This document shows positions 1 through 8,768 of a DNA stretch of 64,000 nucleotides, piece by piece. How positions within the stretch are numbered: position 1 is the first letter of the stretch; every line of letters begins with the position of its first letter. The stretch comes from Ideonella alba (GTDB taxonomy: Bacteria; Pseudomonadota; Gammaproteobacteria; Burkholderiales; Burkholderiaceae_C): assembly GCF_018069875.1 (NCBI RefSeq), contig NZ_JAGQDF010000003.1, forward strand, positions 62,001 to 126,000, read 5' to 3'. Position numbers and translations under genes: made by a program. The notes under the pieces were generated by a model. The model ran no database searches and was not told the origin of the DNA. It saw only the letters and a list, made by a program, of their open reading frames with translations.

Positions 1-674
1 CCGACGAATTCCAGCGCCGGGTAATGGGCGATGATGCCCTGGTAGTCGCGTGGGTAGCGCTGCGCCACCGACAGCGCCTCGCGCCCGCCGGTCGAGCCAC
101 CGGCAAAGTAGGTGAGCGAGGGCAGCCGGCCATAGCGCCGCAGCAGCAGCGCCTGCGCCGTGTCGTGCACCTTCTTCAGCGCCTCGCCGGTGAAGTTGCG
201 CAGCGCCTCGTCGTTGCGGGCGAACGAGGCGTCGGGGTCGCTGCCGCTGTGGCCGCCGTCGCTGCCATAGGTGGCGTAGCCGCGCTGCAGCGGCGTGCTG
301 CTGCCGGGCCAGGCGTGCGGCACGTTGCCGGTGGCGCTGACCACGCTGCCATCGAAGCCGCCACCGCCGAAGTGCAGCGCCTTGCCATTCCAGTGGGCGG
401 GCAGGTTGAGCTGGAATCGGATCGGTGGCGCGGCCGGATCGACCGGAGCGATCTCGCCGGCCAGCTCGCAATGGTCGGGCGACTGGCCCAGCGGGCCCAC
501 CGCGCGTGCGCTGCGCACCACGGCCCCCGAGGTGGGCAGGCCGATCTGGTCGGCCGGCACGCGGGCATTGGCCAGGCCGGCGCAGACGTCGGCTGCGTGG
601 GCGGGCAGCGTCGCCAGCCACAGGCTGCCCAGCAGGGTGCGCAGCAGCCGGGAACAGGACAGGAGCAGTTTCAT
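1..674 (-). CDS. tannase/feruloyl esterase family protein, N-terminal part (cut by window edge)
   Basis: Reading the minus strand from an ATG at 674 gives about 224 residues that run off the left edge of the window. Residues 1-27 form a signal peptide ending in AHA, so the enzyme is secreted to the periplasm or beyond. The segment around residues 191-200 reads AGGSTGGREA, the nucleophile-elbow Ser (Ser194) typical of the tannase/feruloyl esterase family; the Asp and His of the triad would lie outside the window. Members hydrolyse ester bonds of gallate or hydroxycinnamates, including ferulate on plant cell-wall arabinoxylan, which fits the plant-polysaccharide theme further right. The exact substrate cannot be told from this fragment. 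It is divergent from the Crp-type regulator, with a 154-base gap. Confidence 0.85.
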   Translation of the reverse strand, partial: MKLLLSCSRLLRTLLGSLWLATLPAHAADVCAGLANARVPADQIGLPTSGAVVRSARAVGPLGQSPDHCELAGEIAPVDPAAPPIRFQLNLPAHWNGKALHFGGGGFDGSVVSATGNVPHAWPGSSTPLQRGYATYGSDGGHSGSDPDASFARNDEALRNFTGEALKKVHDTAQALLLRRYGRLPSLTYFAGGSTGGREALSVAQRYPRDYQGIIAHYPALEFV

Positions 675-828
675 CGCAGGGTCTCCTCAACAGCGGGGCG
701 GCCGGATCCGCCGTGGCGGTCCGGGTCTTGTTCGCAGCGCTTGGATTTCACGGATGCGCTGCGCTGGCTTCCAGCTTAGATTCGGGGGCCTGGACGCCGA
801 GTCGTCGCGATGACACTGGAGGCGCCGC

Positions 829-1545
829 ATGGACCGTACTTTCCCTGAAGCTGCCACCCCTCACGACCCGCTGGAGGCCTTCCTGCGCTCGGCGGGCTGG
901 TCGCGCGCGCTGACCAGCGAGCAGCTGTCGGTGGTACTGGCGCACACCGAGCAACGCCGCTGCGACAGCGGGCAGTGGGTGCTGCGCGCCGGCGAGGTGG
1001 TCGAGCACTGGTGCGGCGTGGTCGAGGGCTTCGCGAAGATGTCGGTGGCCTCGGCCGACGGCAAGGTGTCGACGCTGACCGGCGTCTGCGCCGGGGCCTG
1101 GTTCGGCGAGGGCTCGCTGATGAAGCACGAGGCCCGGCGCTACGACGTCTATGCGCTGCGTCCGCTGCGGCTGGCACTGGTGCCGCGCGCCATCTTCGAG
1201 TGGTTGCGCCACACCAGCATTCCCTTCAACCACTGCCTGCAGGATCTGCTGAACGCGCGCCTGGCCCACTTCATCGGCACGCTCTCGGACGACCGCCTGC
1301 TCGACACCGATGCGCGCGTTGCGCGGGCGCTGGCCGGGCTGTACGACGAAGACCTGTATCCGGGCACCGGCAGCCACCTGGACATCGACCAGCGCGAGGT
1401 GGGCCTGCTGGCCAATGTGTCGCGCCAGCGGGCCCATGTGGCGCTGCACCGGTTGCAGGCGCAGGGCGTGCTCAGTCTGGCGCGCCGCGGGCTGACGGTG
1501 CTGGATCTGTGTGCGCTGCGCCGGGCGGCCACCGCGCCTGGCTGA
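829..1545 (+). CDS. Crp/Fnr family transcriptional regulator
   Basis: A 238-residue protein with an N-terminal cyclic-nucleotide-binding-type beta-roll (about residues 20-130) and a C-terminal winged helix-turn-helix around REVGLLANVSRQRAHVAL and the following recognition segment. No Cys cluster of the FNR iron-sulfur type is visible, so it is not an oxygen-sensing FNR. A GGAGG Shine-Dalgarno sequence lies a few bases before the ATG. It is divergent from the tannase-family esterase gene, which makes that gene a candidate target. The ligand is unknown: the pocket lacks an obvious signature I can use to assign cAMP. Confidence 0.85.
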   Translation: MDRTFPEAATPHDPLEAFLRSAGWSRALTSEQLSVVLAHTEQRRCDSGQWVLRAGEVVEHWCGVVEGFAKMSVASADGKVSTLTGVCAGAWFGEGSLMKHEARRYDVYALRPLRLALVPRAIFEWLRHTSIPFNHCLQDLLNARLAHFIGTLSDDRLLDTDARVARALAGLYDEDLYPGTGSHLDIDQREVGLLANVSRQRAHVALHRLQAQGVLSLARRGLTVLDLCALRRAATAPG

Positions 1546-1571
1546 GCCGCGGGCCCCGCCCGAACGCGATG

Positions 1572-1597
1572 AAAAAAGGCCACCCTCGGGTGGCCTT
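1572..1597 (-). terminator. Rho-independent terminator of pckG
   Basis: On the minus strand a 9-bp stem (AAGGCCACC / GGTGGCCTT) with a 4-base loop runs straight into six T residues, about 20 bases after the pckG stop codon. On the plus strand it lacks a clean T-run, so it mainly serves pckG. Confidence 0.85.
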
Positions 1598-1617
1598 GGT
1601 CGCGGGTGCGGCGGGGC

Positions 1618-3483
1618 TTACTTGGCCAGCGCCGCTTCCATCTTCTGCTTGGTGGCGGTCAGCTCGGCCGGCAGGTGATAGGCCAGGGTCTTGAACAGCT
1701 CGTCGTGCAGCTTCAGCTCGGCCTGCCAGGCCGTGGGGTCGGCGTCGATGATGCTGTCGAACTGGGCCTTGCTGAAGTCCAGACCGGTCCAGTCCAGGTC
1801 CTCGTAGCGCGGGCTGATGCCGAAGAAGTGGCCTTCGCCCTGGGCCTGGCCTTCGATGCGGCCGATCATCCACTTCAGCACGCGGGCGTTGTCGCCGTAG
1901 CCGGGCCAGACGAACTTGCCGTCGGCGCCCTTGCGGAACCAGTTGACGCAGAAGATCTTGGGCAGGTTCGAGCCCTGGCCCTGCAGCTTGTGCTCCATGT
2001 CCAGCCAGTGCTGGAAGTAGTCGCTCATGTTGTAGCCGCAGAAGGGCAGCATGGCGAACGGGTCGCGGCGCACCACGCCCTGCGCACCGAAGGCGGCGGC
2101 GGTGGTCTCGGAGCCCATGGTGGCGGCCATGTAGACGCCTTCCATCCAGTTGCGGGCCTCGGTCACCAGCGGAACGGTGGTGCTGCGGCGGCCGCCGAAG
2201 ATGAAGGCGTCGATGGCCACGCCCTTGGCGTCGTCCCAGGCCGGGTCGAGCGCGGGGTTGTTGGTGGCGGCCACGGTGAAGCGGGCGTTCGGATGGGCGG
2301 CCTTGGCGCCGGTTTCCTTGGCGATCTGCGGCGTCCAGTCCTTGCCCTGCCAGTCGATGGCGTGGGCCGGCGGCTCGCCGTCCATGCCTTCCCACCAGAC
2401 ATCGCCGTCGTCGGTGAGGGCGACGTTGGTGAAGATGACGTCCTGCTTCAGCGAATCCATGCAGTTCGGGTTCGTCTTGAAGTTGGTGCCCGGGGCGACG
2501 CCGAAGTAGCCGGCTTCCGGGTTGATGGCGTAGAGCTTGCCGTCGGCGCCCGGCTTGATCCAGGCGATGTCGTCACCGATGGTGGTGACCTTCCAGCCGC
2601 CCAGCGCGGCCGGCGGGATCAGCATCGCGAAGTTGGTCTTGCCGCAGGCGCTGGGGAAGGCGGCGGCGACGTGGTACTTCTTGCCGGCCGGGTTGGTCAC
2701 GCCCAGGATCAGCATGTGCTCGGCCAGCCAGCCCTGCTGGCGGCCCATGGTGCTGGCGATGCGCAGCGCGAAGCACTTCTTGCCCAGCAGCGCGTTGCCG
2801 CCATAGCCCGAGCCGTAGGACCAGATCTCCTGGGTCTCGGGGTAATGGACGATGTACTTGACGGTGGGGTTGCAGGGCCAGGCGGTGGTGTCCTTGGCGC
2901 CCTCGGCCAGCGGGGCGCCGACGGTGTGCACGCAGGGGACGAAGTCGCCGTCGGTGCCCAGCAGGTCGACCACGGCGCGACCCATGCGGGTCATCAGCTT
3001 CATGTTCACGGCCACGTAGGCCGAGTCGGACAGCTCGACGCCGATGTGGGCGATCGGCGAGCCCAGCGGGCCCATGCTGAAGGGGATCACGTACAGCGTG
3101 CGGCCGGCCATGCAGCCCTTGAACAGCGCCTTGTCACCGGTCTGCAGCAGCGCGCGCATCTCGGCCGGGTCCATCCAGTTGTTGGTGGGGCCGGCGTCTT
3201 CCTTCTTCTGCGAGCAGATGTAGGTGCGGTCTTCGACGCGCGCCACGTCGGACGGGTCGGTCACGGCCAGGTAGGAGCCGGGGCGCTTGGGCAGCTTCTT
3301 GAAGGTGCCGGCGTCCACCAGCTGCTGGCACAGGCGGTCGTATTCTTCCTGGGTGCCGTCGCACCAGTAGACATCGGCGGCTTCGGTCAGCGCGGCGATC
3401 TGGCCCACCCATTCGATCAGGCGGGCGTTCTTCACATAGGCCGGCGCTTTGGCGCGCAGCTCGGGCGTCAGGGGGCGGTTCAT
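1618..3483 (-). CDS. pckG: phosphoenolpyruvate carboxykinase (GTP)
   Basis: A 621-residue cytoplasmic enzyme converting oxaloacetate plus GTP to phosphoenolpyruvate, GDP and CO2, the entry step of gluconeogenesis. The phosphate-binding loop [12 protein letters not shown] identifies the GTP-dependent family, and the length is normal for it. The ATG at 3483 was chosen because GGAG lies a few bases upstream and the protein then starts MNRPLTPEL; the open frame continues upstream but without a good start. A strong terminator follows. It lies divergently from the alpha-xylosidase operon across a 514-base gap, and its presence beside a sugar-uptake locus is probably incidental. Confidence 0.96.
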   Translation of the reverse strand: MNRPLTPELRAKAPAYVKNARLIEWVGQIAALTEAADVYWCDGTQEEYDRLCQQLVDAGTFKKLPKRPGSYLAVTDPSDVARVEDRTYICSQKKEDAGPTNNWMDPAEMRALLQTGDKALFKGCMAGRTLYVIPFSMGPLGSPIAHIGVELSDSAYVAVNMKLMTRMGRAVVDLLGTDGDFVPCVHTVGAPLAEGAKDTTAWPCNPTVKYIVHYPETQEIWSYGSGYGGNALLGKKCFALRIASTMGRQQGWLAEHMLILGVTNPAGKKYHVAAAFPSACGKTNFAMLIPPAALGGWKVTTIGDDIAWIKPGADGKLYAINPEAGYFGVAPGTNFKTNPNCMDSLKQDVIFTNVALTDDGDVWWEGMDGEPPAHAIDWQGKDWTPQIAKETGAKAAHPNARFTVAATNNPALDPAWDDAKGVAIDAFIFGGRRSTTVPLVTEARNWMEGVYMAATMGSETTAAAFGAQGVVRRDPFAMLPFCGYNMSDYFQHWLDMEHKLQGQGSNLPKIFCVNWFRKGADGKFVWPGYGDNARVLKWMIGRIEGQAQGEGHFFGISPRYEDLDWTGLDFSKAQFDSIIDADPTAWQAELKLHDELFKTLAYHLPAELTATKQKMEAALAK

Positions 3484-3705
3484 CGGGGGCTCCAAGGTTG
3501 CAAAGACAAAAAAGGCATTGGGCGAACCCCCTGGCAGCGCAACCCCTGGCACAGCCGTCTGGACGCTCGCCCAATGCCCGGTCCGCGTGTCGGGACCGAC
3601 CTCGTCGCGGGTACCGATGGGTTACATCGGGGCCGCGGCCACGCACCCCGCGCCACCGGGGATGACCGGGGCCGAGCGCCTCCGATCGAGTGTAACGATC
3701 CGGTA

Positions 3706-3718
3706 ATTCCGACGGAAT
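3706..3718. promoter_or_regulatory. perfect 13-bp palindrome, candidate operator
   Basis: ATTCCG-A-CGGAAT is a perfect inverted repeat with a single central base. It lies 223 bases upstream of pckG and 280 bases upstream of the GH31 gene. The binding protein is unknown; it may serve pckG. Confidence 0.4.
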
Positions 3719-3725
3719 GGGAAAC

Positions 3726-3742
3726 TATGCACATCCTGCATA
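3726..3742. promoter_or_regulatory. inverted repeat TATGCA-N5-TGCATA, candidate operator
   Basis: Two perfect 6-base arms with a 5-base spacer, only 7 bases from the neighbouring palindrome at 3706-3718. On the minus strand the arm TATGCA could also act as a weak -10 element toward pckG. Binding protein unknown. Confidence 0.4.
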
Positions 3743-3919
3743 AGTAGATGCGAAGCTGGCAAGACACTGGCTGTGGCGCCGCCGGGTGTGCACTCTGCAC
3801 TCCCTCGATCGTGGGCGGCCCAGGCCGGCGCGCTGGCCCTGGATCTCAGGGTTCTGCCGGAGGTGCTGCCGGCAGCTGACGCGCCTACACTGCGGCCCAG
3901 AGCGCTTGGCGCTCCTTTT

Positions 3920-3946
3920 TTGACGCGATTGATTTATCGGTAAATT
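3920..3946 (+). promoter_or_regulatory. promoter of the GH31 operon with LacI-type operator at 3932-3945
   Basis: A -35-like TTGACG (3920-3925) is followed by the near-palindrome ATTTATCGGTAAAT (3932-3945; 12 of 14 positions symmetric, central CG). Its right half, TAAATT (3941-3946), sits at the -10 position with a short spacer of 15. The same TTTA-NCGN-TAAA core occurs at 36418-36429 upstream of xylA with similar geometry. A central CG palindrome is typical of LacI-family operators, so the LacI regulator at 21283-22377 is the obvious candidate repressor. Confidence 0.55.
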
Positions 3947-3997
3947 TCCGCCGACCCGGGCCAGCGAACCGGTGCGGCCCCTGCCCGAGACCCCGCC

Positions 3998-6280
3998 ATG
4001 AAATTCACCGACGGCCAGTGGCTGCTGCAGCCCGGCCTGAGCGCCCACTACGCCTGCGAGGCCTACCGCATCGACGTGCAGGCCGCCCGCATCGTGGTGC
4101 TGGCCACCACCCGAGCGATCAAGCACCGCGGCGACACGCTGCAGGGCCCGGTGCTGAGCCTGACGCTCAGCTCGCCGCTGGAGGGCGTGATCCGCGTGGC
4201 GGTGGCGCACTTCGCCGAGGGCGAGCCGCCTCGGCTGCATGTGCCGATGCCCGGCGCCACCGCACCGGCCGTGCGCATCGAGGAGGACGAGCGCTGCGTG
4301 CGTCTGCACTCGGGCACGGCCTCGGTCGAGCTGCGCAAGGGCGAGGGCTGGCAGCTCACCTTCCGCGATGGCGACAGGCTGCTCACCCGCAGCGACTGGC
4401 GCAGCCTGGGCTACCTGCAGTGGGGCGAGCGCGGCAGCTTCATGCACGAGCAGCTGACGCTGTCGGTGGGTGAGACGGTCTACGGCCTGGGCGAGCGCTT
4501 CACGCCCTTCGTGAAGAACGGCCAGGTGGTGGAGAACACCAACAAGGACGGCGGCACCGCCTGCGAGCAGGCCTACAAGAGCGTGCCCTTCTACCTCAGC
4601 AGCCGCGGCTACGGGGTGCTGGTGGATGAGGCCGGGCCGGTCTCGTTCGAGGTCGCCTCGGAGAAGACCACCCGCGTGCAGTTCAGCCGTGCGGGCGAGA
4701 GCCTGGCCTACTGCGTGATCGCCGGCCCCACGCCCAAGGCCGCGGTGCAGCGCCTGACCGCGCTGACCGGCCGCGCCCCGCTGCCGCCGGCCTGGAGCTT
4801 CGGGCTGTGGATGACCACCTCGTTCACCACCCAGTACGACGAGGCCACCGCCACCCACTTCATCGACGAGATGGCCCGCCGGGAGCTGCCGCTGGCGGTG
4901 TTCCACTTCGACTGCTTCTGGATGCGCGAGTTCGAGTGGGTGAACTTCCAGTGGGACCCGCGCGGCTTTCCCGACCCCGAAGGCATGCTGGCCCGGCTGC
5001 ATGCCAAGGGGCTGAAGATCAGCCTCTGGATCAACCCCTACGTGGCGCAGAAGTCGCCGCTGTTCGACGAGGGCGTGCGCGGCGGCTTCTTCCTGAAGCG
5101 GCCGGACGGCCGCACCTGGCAGACCGACCTGTGGCAGCCCGGCATGGCCATCGTCGACTTCACCCACCCGGGCGCGGTGCGCTGGTACCAGAACCACCTG
5201 CGCCGGCTGCTGGCCCAGGGCGTGGACTGCTTCAAGACCGACTTCGGCGAGCGCATCCCCAGCGAGGGCGTGGTCTACCACGACGGCTCGGACCCGGTGG
5301 AGATGCACAACCTCTACGCGCTGAAGTACAACGAGGTGGTGTTCAATCTGCTGCGCGAGGAGAAGGGCGAGGACGCCGTGGTCTTCGCCCGCAGCACCTA
5401 CGCCAGCGGCCAGCGCTTCCCGGTGCACTGGGGCGGCGACTGCTGGAGCACCTTCGAGTCGATGGCCGAGAGCCTGCGCGGCGGCCTGTCGCTGACCAGT
5501 TGCGGCTTTGCCTACTGGAGCCACGACATCGGCGGCTTCGAGGGCCACCCGCCGCCGGCCGTCTACAAGCGCTGGATCCAGTTCGGCCTGCTGTCCTCGC
5601 ACAGCCGCCTGCATGGCAGCAGCAGCTACCGGGTGCCCTGGCTGGTCGACGAGGAAAGCTGCGACGTGCTGCGCCGCTTCACCCGCCTGAAGCACCGGCT
5701 GATGCCCTACCTCTATGCCCAGGCGATCGCCGCCAGCGCCACCGGCGTGCCGATGATGCGCTCGATGCTGCTGGAGCACCCCGACGACCCGGCCTGCGCC
5801 GCGCTGGACCGCCAGTACCACCTGGGCGACGCGCTGCTGGTGGCGCCGGTGTTCACCGAGAGCGGCGAGGTCGAGGTCTACCTGCCCGACACCGGCCGCG
5901 GCGACTGGACCGATCTGCTCAGCGGCCAGCGCCGCCCCGGCGGCCGCTGGGTGCGCGAGGTGCACGACTTCATGAGCCTGCCGCTGTACGTGGCCCCGGG
6001 CAGCGTGCTGCCCTTCAGCGACGAGGACAGCCGCCCCGACCACGACTACGCCCGCGGTCTGGTGCTGCGCGTGTTCGCGCTGGCCGACGGCGCCAGCGCG
6101 CCCTTCGAGGTGCCGTCGGTCGACGGCCGCATCGCCGTGCGCGGGCGGGTGCACCGCCAGGGCATGCGCTACACCGCCACCGTGGAGCAGGGCGCGCTGT
6201 ACGACTGGGGCCTGGAGGTCGACGGCCTGTCCAGCCCGCGCCACGCCGGTGCGGGCCAGATCACATGGTCCGCCGCCTGA
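3998..6280 (+). CDS. yicI: GH31 alpha-xylosidase (YicI type)
   Basis: A 760-residue enzyme without a signal peptide, so cytoplasmic. It removes non-reducing alpha-1,6-linked xylose from xyloglucan oligosaccharides or isoprimeverose. The core domain contains FHFDCFWM near residue 305, the nucleophile motif FKTDFGE (Asp415) and the acid/base WGGDCW (Asp481), which align with the known catalytic pair of Escherichia coli YicI; the length is also close to that enzyme. It is the first gene of a five-gene operon whose members overlap each other. The next gene begins inside its last codons. Its placement with GH9, GH39 and GH74 genes supports a xyloglucan role rather than alpha-glucosidase activity. 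Confidence 0.93.
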   Translation: MKFTDGQWLLQPGLSAHYACEAYRIDVQAARIVVLATTRAIKHRGDTLQGPVLSLTLSSPLEGVIRVAVAHFAEGEPPRLHVPMPGATAPAVRIEEDERCVRLHSGTASVELRKGEGWQLTFRDGDRLLTRSDWRSLGYLQWGERGSFMHEQLTLSVGETVYGLGERFTPFVKNGQVVENTNKDGGTACEQAYKSVPFYLSSRGYGVLVDEAGPVSFEVASEKTTRVQFSRAGESLAYCVIAGPTPKAAVQRLTALTGRAPLPPAWSFGLWMTTSFTTQYDEATATHFIDEMARRELPLAVFHFDCFWMREFEWVNFQWDPRGFPDPEGMLARLHAKGLKISLWINPYVAQKSPLFDEGVRGGFFLKRPDGRTWQTDLWQPGMAIVDFTHPGAVRWYQNHLRRLLAQGVDCFKTDFGERIPSEGVVYHDGSDPVEMHNLYALKYNEVVFNLLREEKGEDAVVFARSTYASGQRFPVHWGGDCWSTFESMAESLRGGLSLTSCGFAYWSHDIGGFEGHPPPAVYKRWIQFGLLSSHSRLHGSSSYRVPWLVDEESCDVLRRFTRLKHRLMPYLYAQAIAASATGVPMMRSMLLEHPDDPACAALDRQYHLGDALLVAPVFTESGEVEVYLPDTGRGDWTDLLSGQRRPGGRWVREVHDFMSLPLYVAPGSVLPFSDEDSRPDHDYARGLVLRVFALADGASAPFEVPSVDGRIAVRGRVHRQGMRYTATVEQGALYDWGLEVDGLSSPRHAGAGQITWSAA

Positions 6281-7038
6281 GTGTCTCGCGTGCCATGAGC
6301 GCCATGGGCGCGATGGGCGCTCTGGCCGGCCTGCTGCTCGCTGCCTCGGCCTGCGCGGCCGAGCCGGCGTGCCCGCCCGGCGCGCTGGGCACCGCCCGCG
6401 TGCTCACGCTGCCACGCGCCGCGGTCGCCTATGGCACGCTGCAGCACGAACCGCTGCCGCTGGCCGAGGGCGAGCTGGTGCTGAGCTTCGACGACGGTCC
6501 CGAGCCCGGCGCCACCGAGGCGGTGCTGTCCGCGCTGGCCGCGCAGTGCGTGCGCGCCAGCTTCCTGGTCACCGGCCAGCAGCTCGAGCGCGCCCCGGCA
6601 CTGGCCCGTCGCCTGCGCGACGAGGGCCACTCGGTGGGCCTGCACAGCCACGCCCACCAGCCGCCGGACACGCTCTCGCCCGCCGAGCAGCTGGCCGACC
6701 TGCGGCGCGCCCAGGCGCTGTTCGAGCAGGTCTATGGCCAGCCCGCGCGCTTCTGGCGCTACCCCTTCCTGGCCGAGACCGACACGCTGCGCGCCGCGCT
6801 GGCCGCCGAGCGCATCACCGTGCTGTCGGCCGACCTGGGCATCGAGGACTGGGTGCCGGCCGGATCGACCGAGGCCCTGGCCGCGCGCCTGACACAGGCG
6901 CTGGCCACGCAGCGCCGCGGCATCGTGCTGCTGCACGACGCCCAGCGGCAGACGGCCCAGGCGCTGCCGGCCCTGCTGGCGCTGCTGCAGCGCCAGGGCT
7001 TTCGCATCGTCCACCTGCGCTGGCAGGACGCGCCGTGA
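6265..7038 (+). CDS. secreted polysaccharide deacetylase family protein (NodB/CE4 fold)
   Basis: A 257-residue protein with an N-terminal signal peptide (RR near the start, hydrophobic stretch, cut near CAAEP). The NodB domain shows the metal-binding motif SFDDGP near residue 76, the second motif HSHAH, and RYPF. Such proteins remove acetyl groups from xylan, chitin oligomers or peptidoglycan. The context suggests removal of O-acetyl groups from hemicellulose, but this is inference. I used the ATG at 6265, which overlaps the end of the GH31 gene by 16 bases. An ATG at 6295 would give a shorter but still complete signal peptide. Its stop overlaps the GTG start of the GH9 gene by four bases. 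Confidence 0.82.
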   Translation: MVRRLSVSRAMSAMGAMGALAGLLLAASACAAEPACPPGALGTARVLTLPRAAVAYGTLQHEPLPLAEGELVLSFDDGPEPGATEAVLSALAAQCVRASFLVTGQQLERAPALARRLRDEGHSVGLHSHAHQPPDTLSPAEQLADLRRAQALFEQVYGQPARFWRYPFLAETDTLRAALAAERITVLSADLGIEDWVPAGSTEALAARLTQALATQRRGIVLLHDAQRQTAQALPALLALLQRQGFRIVHLRWQDAP

Positions 7039-8768
7039 CGCCGCGGATTCATGCCACAACCGGCCTGCTGGCCGCCTGCCTGATGGCAGGCCAGGCAGTG
7101 GCGGCCCCCGTGCTGCCCGAGGCCATCGCCATCAATCAGGTGGGCTTCACCCCGCTGGCCACCAAACAGGCGCTGCTGCCGGCCACCGTGCGCGGGCCGG
7201 TCGAGGTGATCGACCTGGACAGCGGACGGCGCGTGCTGAGCCGCTGGCCCGGGCCGGCGCGCCACTGGGCGCCGGCGGGCCAGGCGGTGCGGCTGGTCGA
7301 CCTCTCGGCGTTGCGGCAACCGGGCCGCTACCGGCTGCGCGCGGCGGGCGTGGCCGACTCGCCCAGCTGGCGCGTCGACCCCCAGGCCTACGTCGCGCTC
7401 AACGCCGCGGCGATCCGGGCCTTCACCTTCAACCGCGCCTCGATCGCCCTGACCCCCGAGGTCGCCGGCCGCTGGGCGCGCGCCGCCGGCCACCCCGACA
7501 CCGAGGTGCTGGTGCACGCATCGGCCGCCGGCCCGAGCCGGCCCGAGGGCAGCCGGGTCAGCAGCCCGGGCGGCTGGTACGACGCCGGCGACTACAACAA
7601 GTACGTCGTCAACTCGGCCATCAGCGTGGCCACGCTGCTGCTGGCGCAGGCGCATTTCCCGGCCTTCTTCGCCACCCAGCGGGTGGGGCTGCCCGACAGC
7701 ACACCCGGCCAGCCCGACCTGGTGCAGGAGCTGCGCTGGAACCTGGACTGGATGCTCAGCATGCAGGACCCGACCGACGGCGGCGTGTATCACAAGCTCA
7801 GCAACGCCGGCTTCGACGGCGTGGTGATGCCGGCCGAGGCCACCGCGCCGCGCTACCTGGTGGCCAAGAGCAGCGCCGCGGCGCTGGACCTGGCCGCCAC
7901 CGCGGCGCTGGCTGCGCGGGTGCTGGGCGCGCAGCGCCTGCTGCGCGAGGGCGAGGGCGCCCGGCTGCGCCTGGCCGCCGAGCGCGCCTGGACCTGGGCA
8001 CAGTCCCACCCGCGCCAGGGCTTTCGCCAGCCCGAGGGCATCCACACCGGCGGCTACGGTGACGAGCAACTGGACGATGAGCAGGCCTGGGCCGCCGCCG
8101 AGCTGTTCGCGCTGACCGGCGAGGCGCGCTACCGCGCCGCGCTGGACCTGCCGCGCCTGGGCATCGAGGTGCCCGGCTGGAACCAGGTCAGCGCGCTGGC
8201 CTGGCTGGCGCTGGCCGACGCGCGCACACGCCTGCCCGCGCCGCAGCGCGCGCTGCCGGCGCAGCGCCTGCGCGGCCTGGCCGACACGCTGGCCGCCCGC
8301 TGGCGCGACTCGGCCGCCGGCGTGAGCCTTCAGGTCACGGACTTCGGATGGGGCAGCAATGGCGGCGCGCTGAACCAGGCGCTGGTGCTGCTGCAGTCGG
8401 CGCGCCAGGGCGGGCCACGCGCCCACCTCGATGCCGCCCAGGCCCTGCTCGACCATGTGCTGGGCCGCAACCTGCTGGGCCACAGCCAGGTCACCGGCTT
8501 TGGCAGCCGCTCGCCGCAGCACCCGCACCACCGGCCGTCGATGGCTGACGGCATCGACGCGCCGGTGCCGGGCTTCGTCGTCGGCGGCCCCAATGCCGGC
8601 CGCGACGACGCGGCCCACTGTCCCGTGCCCTACGCCCGCACCGAGCCGGCGCTGGCCTGGCTGGACCATGACTGCAGCTACGCCAGCAACGAGGTGGCGA
8701 TCAACTGGAATGCACCGCTGGTGTATGTCACGGCGGCCCTGCAGGTGCTGGGCGGGAGGTCGCGATGA
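7035..8768 (+). CDS. GH9 endoglucanase/cellobiosidase-type glycoside hydrolase
   Basis: A 577-residue secreted protein starting at GTG in a GTGA overlap with the previous stop; no ATG gives a complete signal peptide. After the signal peptide comes an Ig-like CelD_N domain (about residues 28-115, with AINQVGF), then the GH9 (alpha/alpha)6 barrel. The motif GGWYDAGDYNKY carries the catalytic base aspartates (Asp183, Asp186) and NEVAINWN carries the proton donor Glu553. GH9 enzymes invert beta-1,4-glucan bonds in cellulose, mixed-linkage glucan or xyloglucan. In this operon it probably cuts the glucan backbone of imported oligosaccharides. The start of the permease gene overlaps its stop by four bases. 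Confidence 0.92.
   Translation: MTPRIHATTGLLAACLMAGQAVAAPVLPEAIAINQVGFTPLATKQALLPATVRGPVEVIDLDSGRRVLSRWPGPARHWAPAGQAVRLVDLSALRQPGRYRLRAAGVADSPSWRVDPQAYVALNAAAIRAFTFNRASIALTPEVAGRWARAAGHPDTEVLVHASAAGPSRPEGSRVSSPGGWYDAGDYNKYVVNSAISVATLLLAQAHFPAFFATQRVGLPDSTPGQPDLVQELRWNLDWMLSMQDPTDGGVYHKLSNAGFDGVVMPAEATAPRYLVAKSSAAALDLAATAALAARVLGAQRLLREGEGARLRLAAERAWTWAQSHPRQGFRQPEGIHTGGYGDEQLDDEQAWAAAELFALTGEARYRAALDLPRLGIEVPGWNQVSALAWLALADARTRLPAPQRALPAQRLRGLADTLAARWRDSAAGVSLQVTDFGWGSNGGALNQALVLLQSARQGGPRAHLDAAQALLDHVLGRNLLGHSQVTGFGSRSPQHPHHRPSMADGIDAPVPGFVVGGPNAGRDDAAHCPVPYARTEPALAWLDHDCSYASNEVAINWNAPLVYVTAALQVLGGRSR

Larger units (their letters stand above)
3484..3997. other. gene-free divergent regulatory region between pckG and the GH31 operon
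   Basis: No convincing coding sequence is visible in these 514 bases. The pckG-proximal half is featureless. The middle holds two inverted repeats (3706-3718 and 3726-3742) and the end nearest the GH31 gene holds a promoter overlapped by a LacI-type palindrome (3920-3946). The pckG leader is therefore likely long, or its promoter lies close to the gene and is not recognisable. Confidence 0.6.

Noticed and set aside
3484-3552. Upstream extension of the pckG open frame (23 extra residues)
   Set aside because: The extension lacks a Shine-Dalgarno and family similarity; GGAG precedes the internal ATG at 3483.
3725-6244. 839-residue minus-strand open frame opposite the GH31 gene
   Set aside because: Composition is typical of an antisense shadow (Ala/His/Gln/Arg-rich, no motifs) and the plus strand encodes a complete catalytic GH31 protein.
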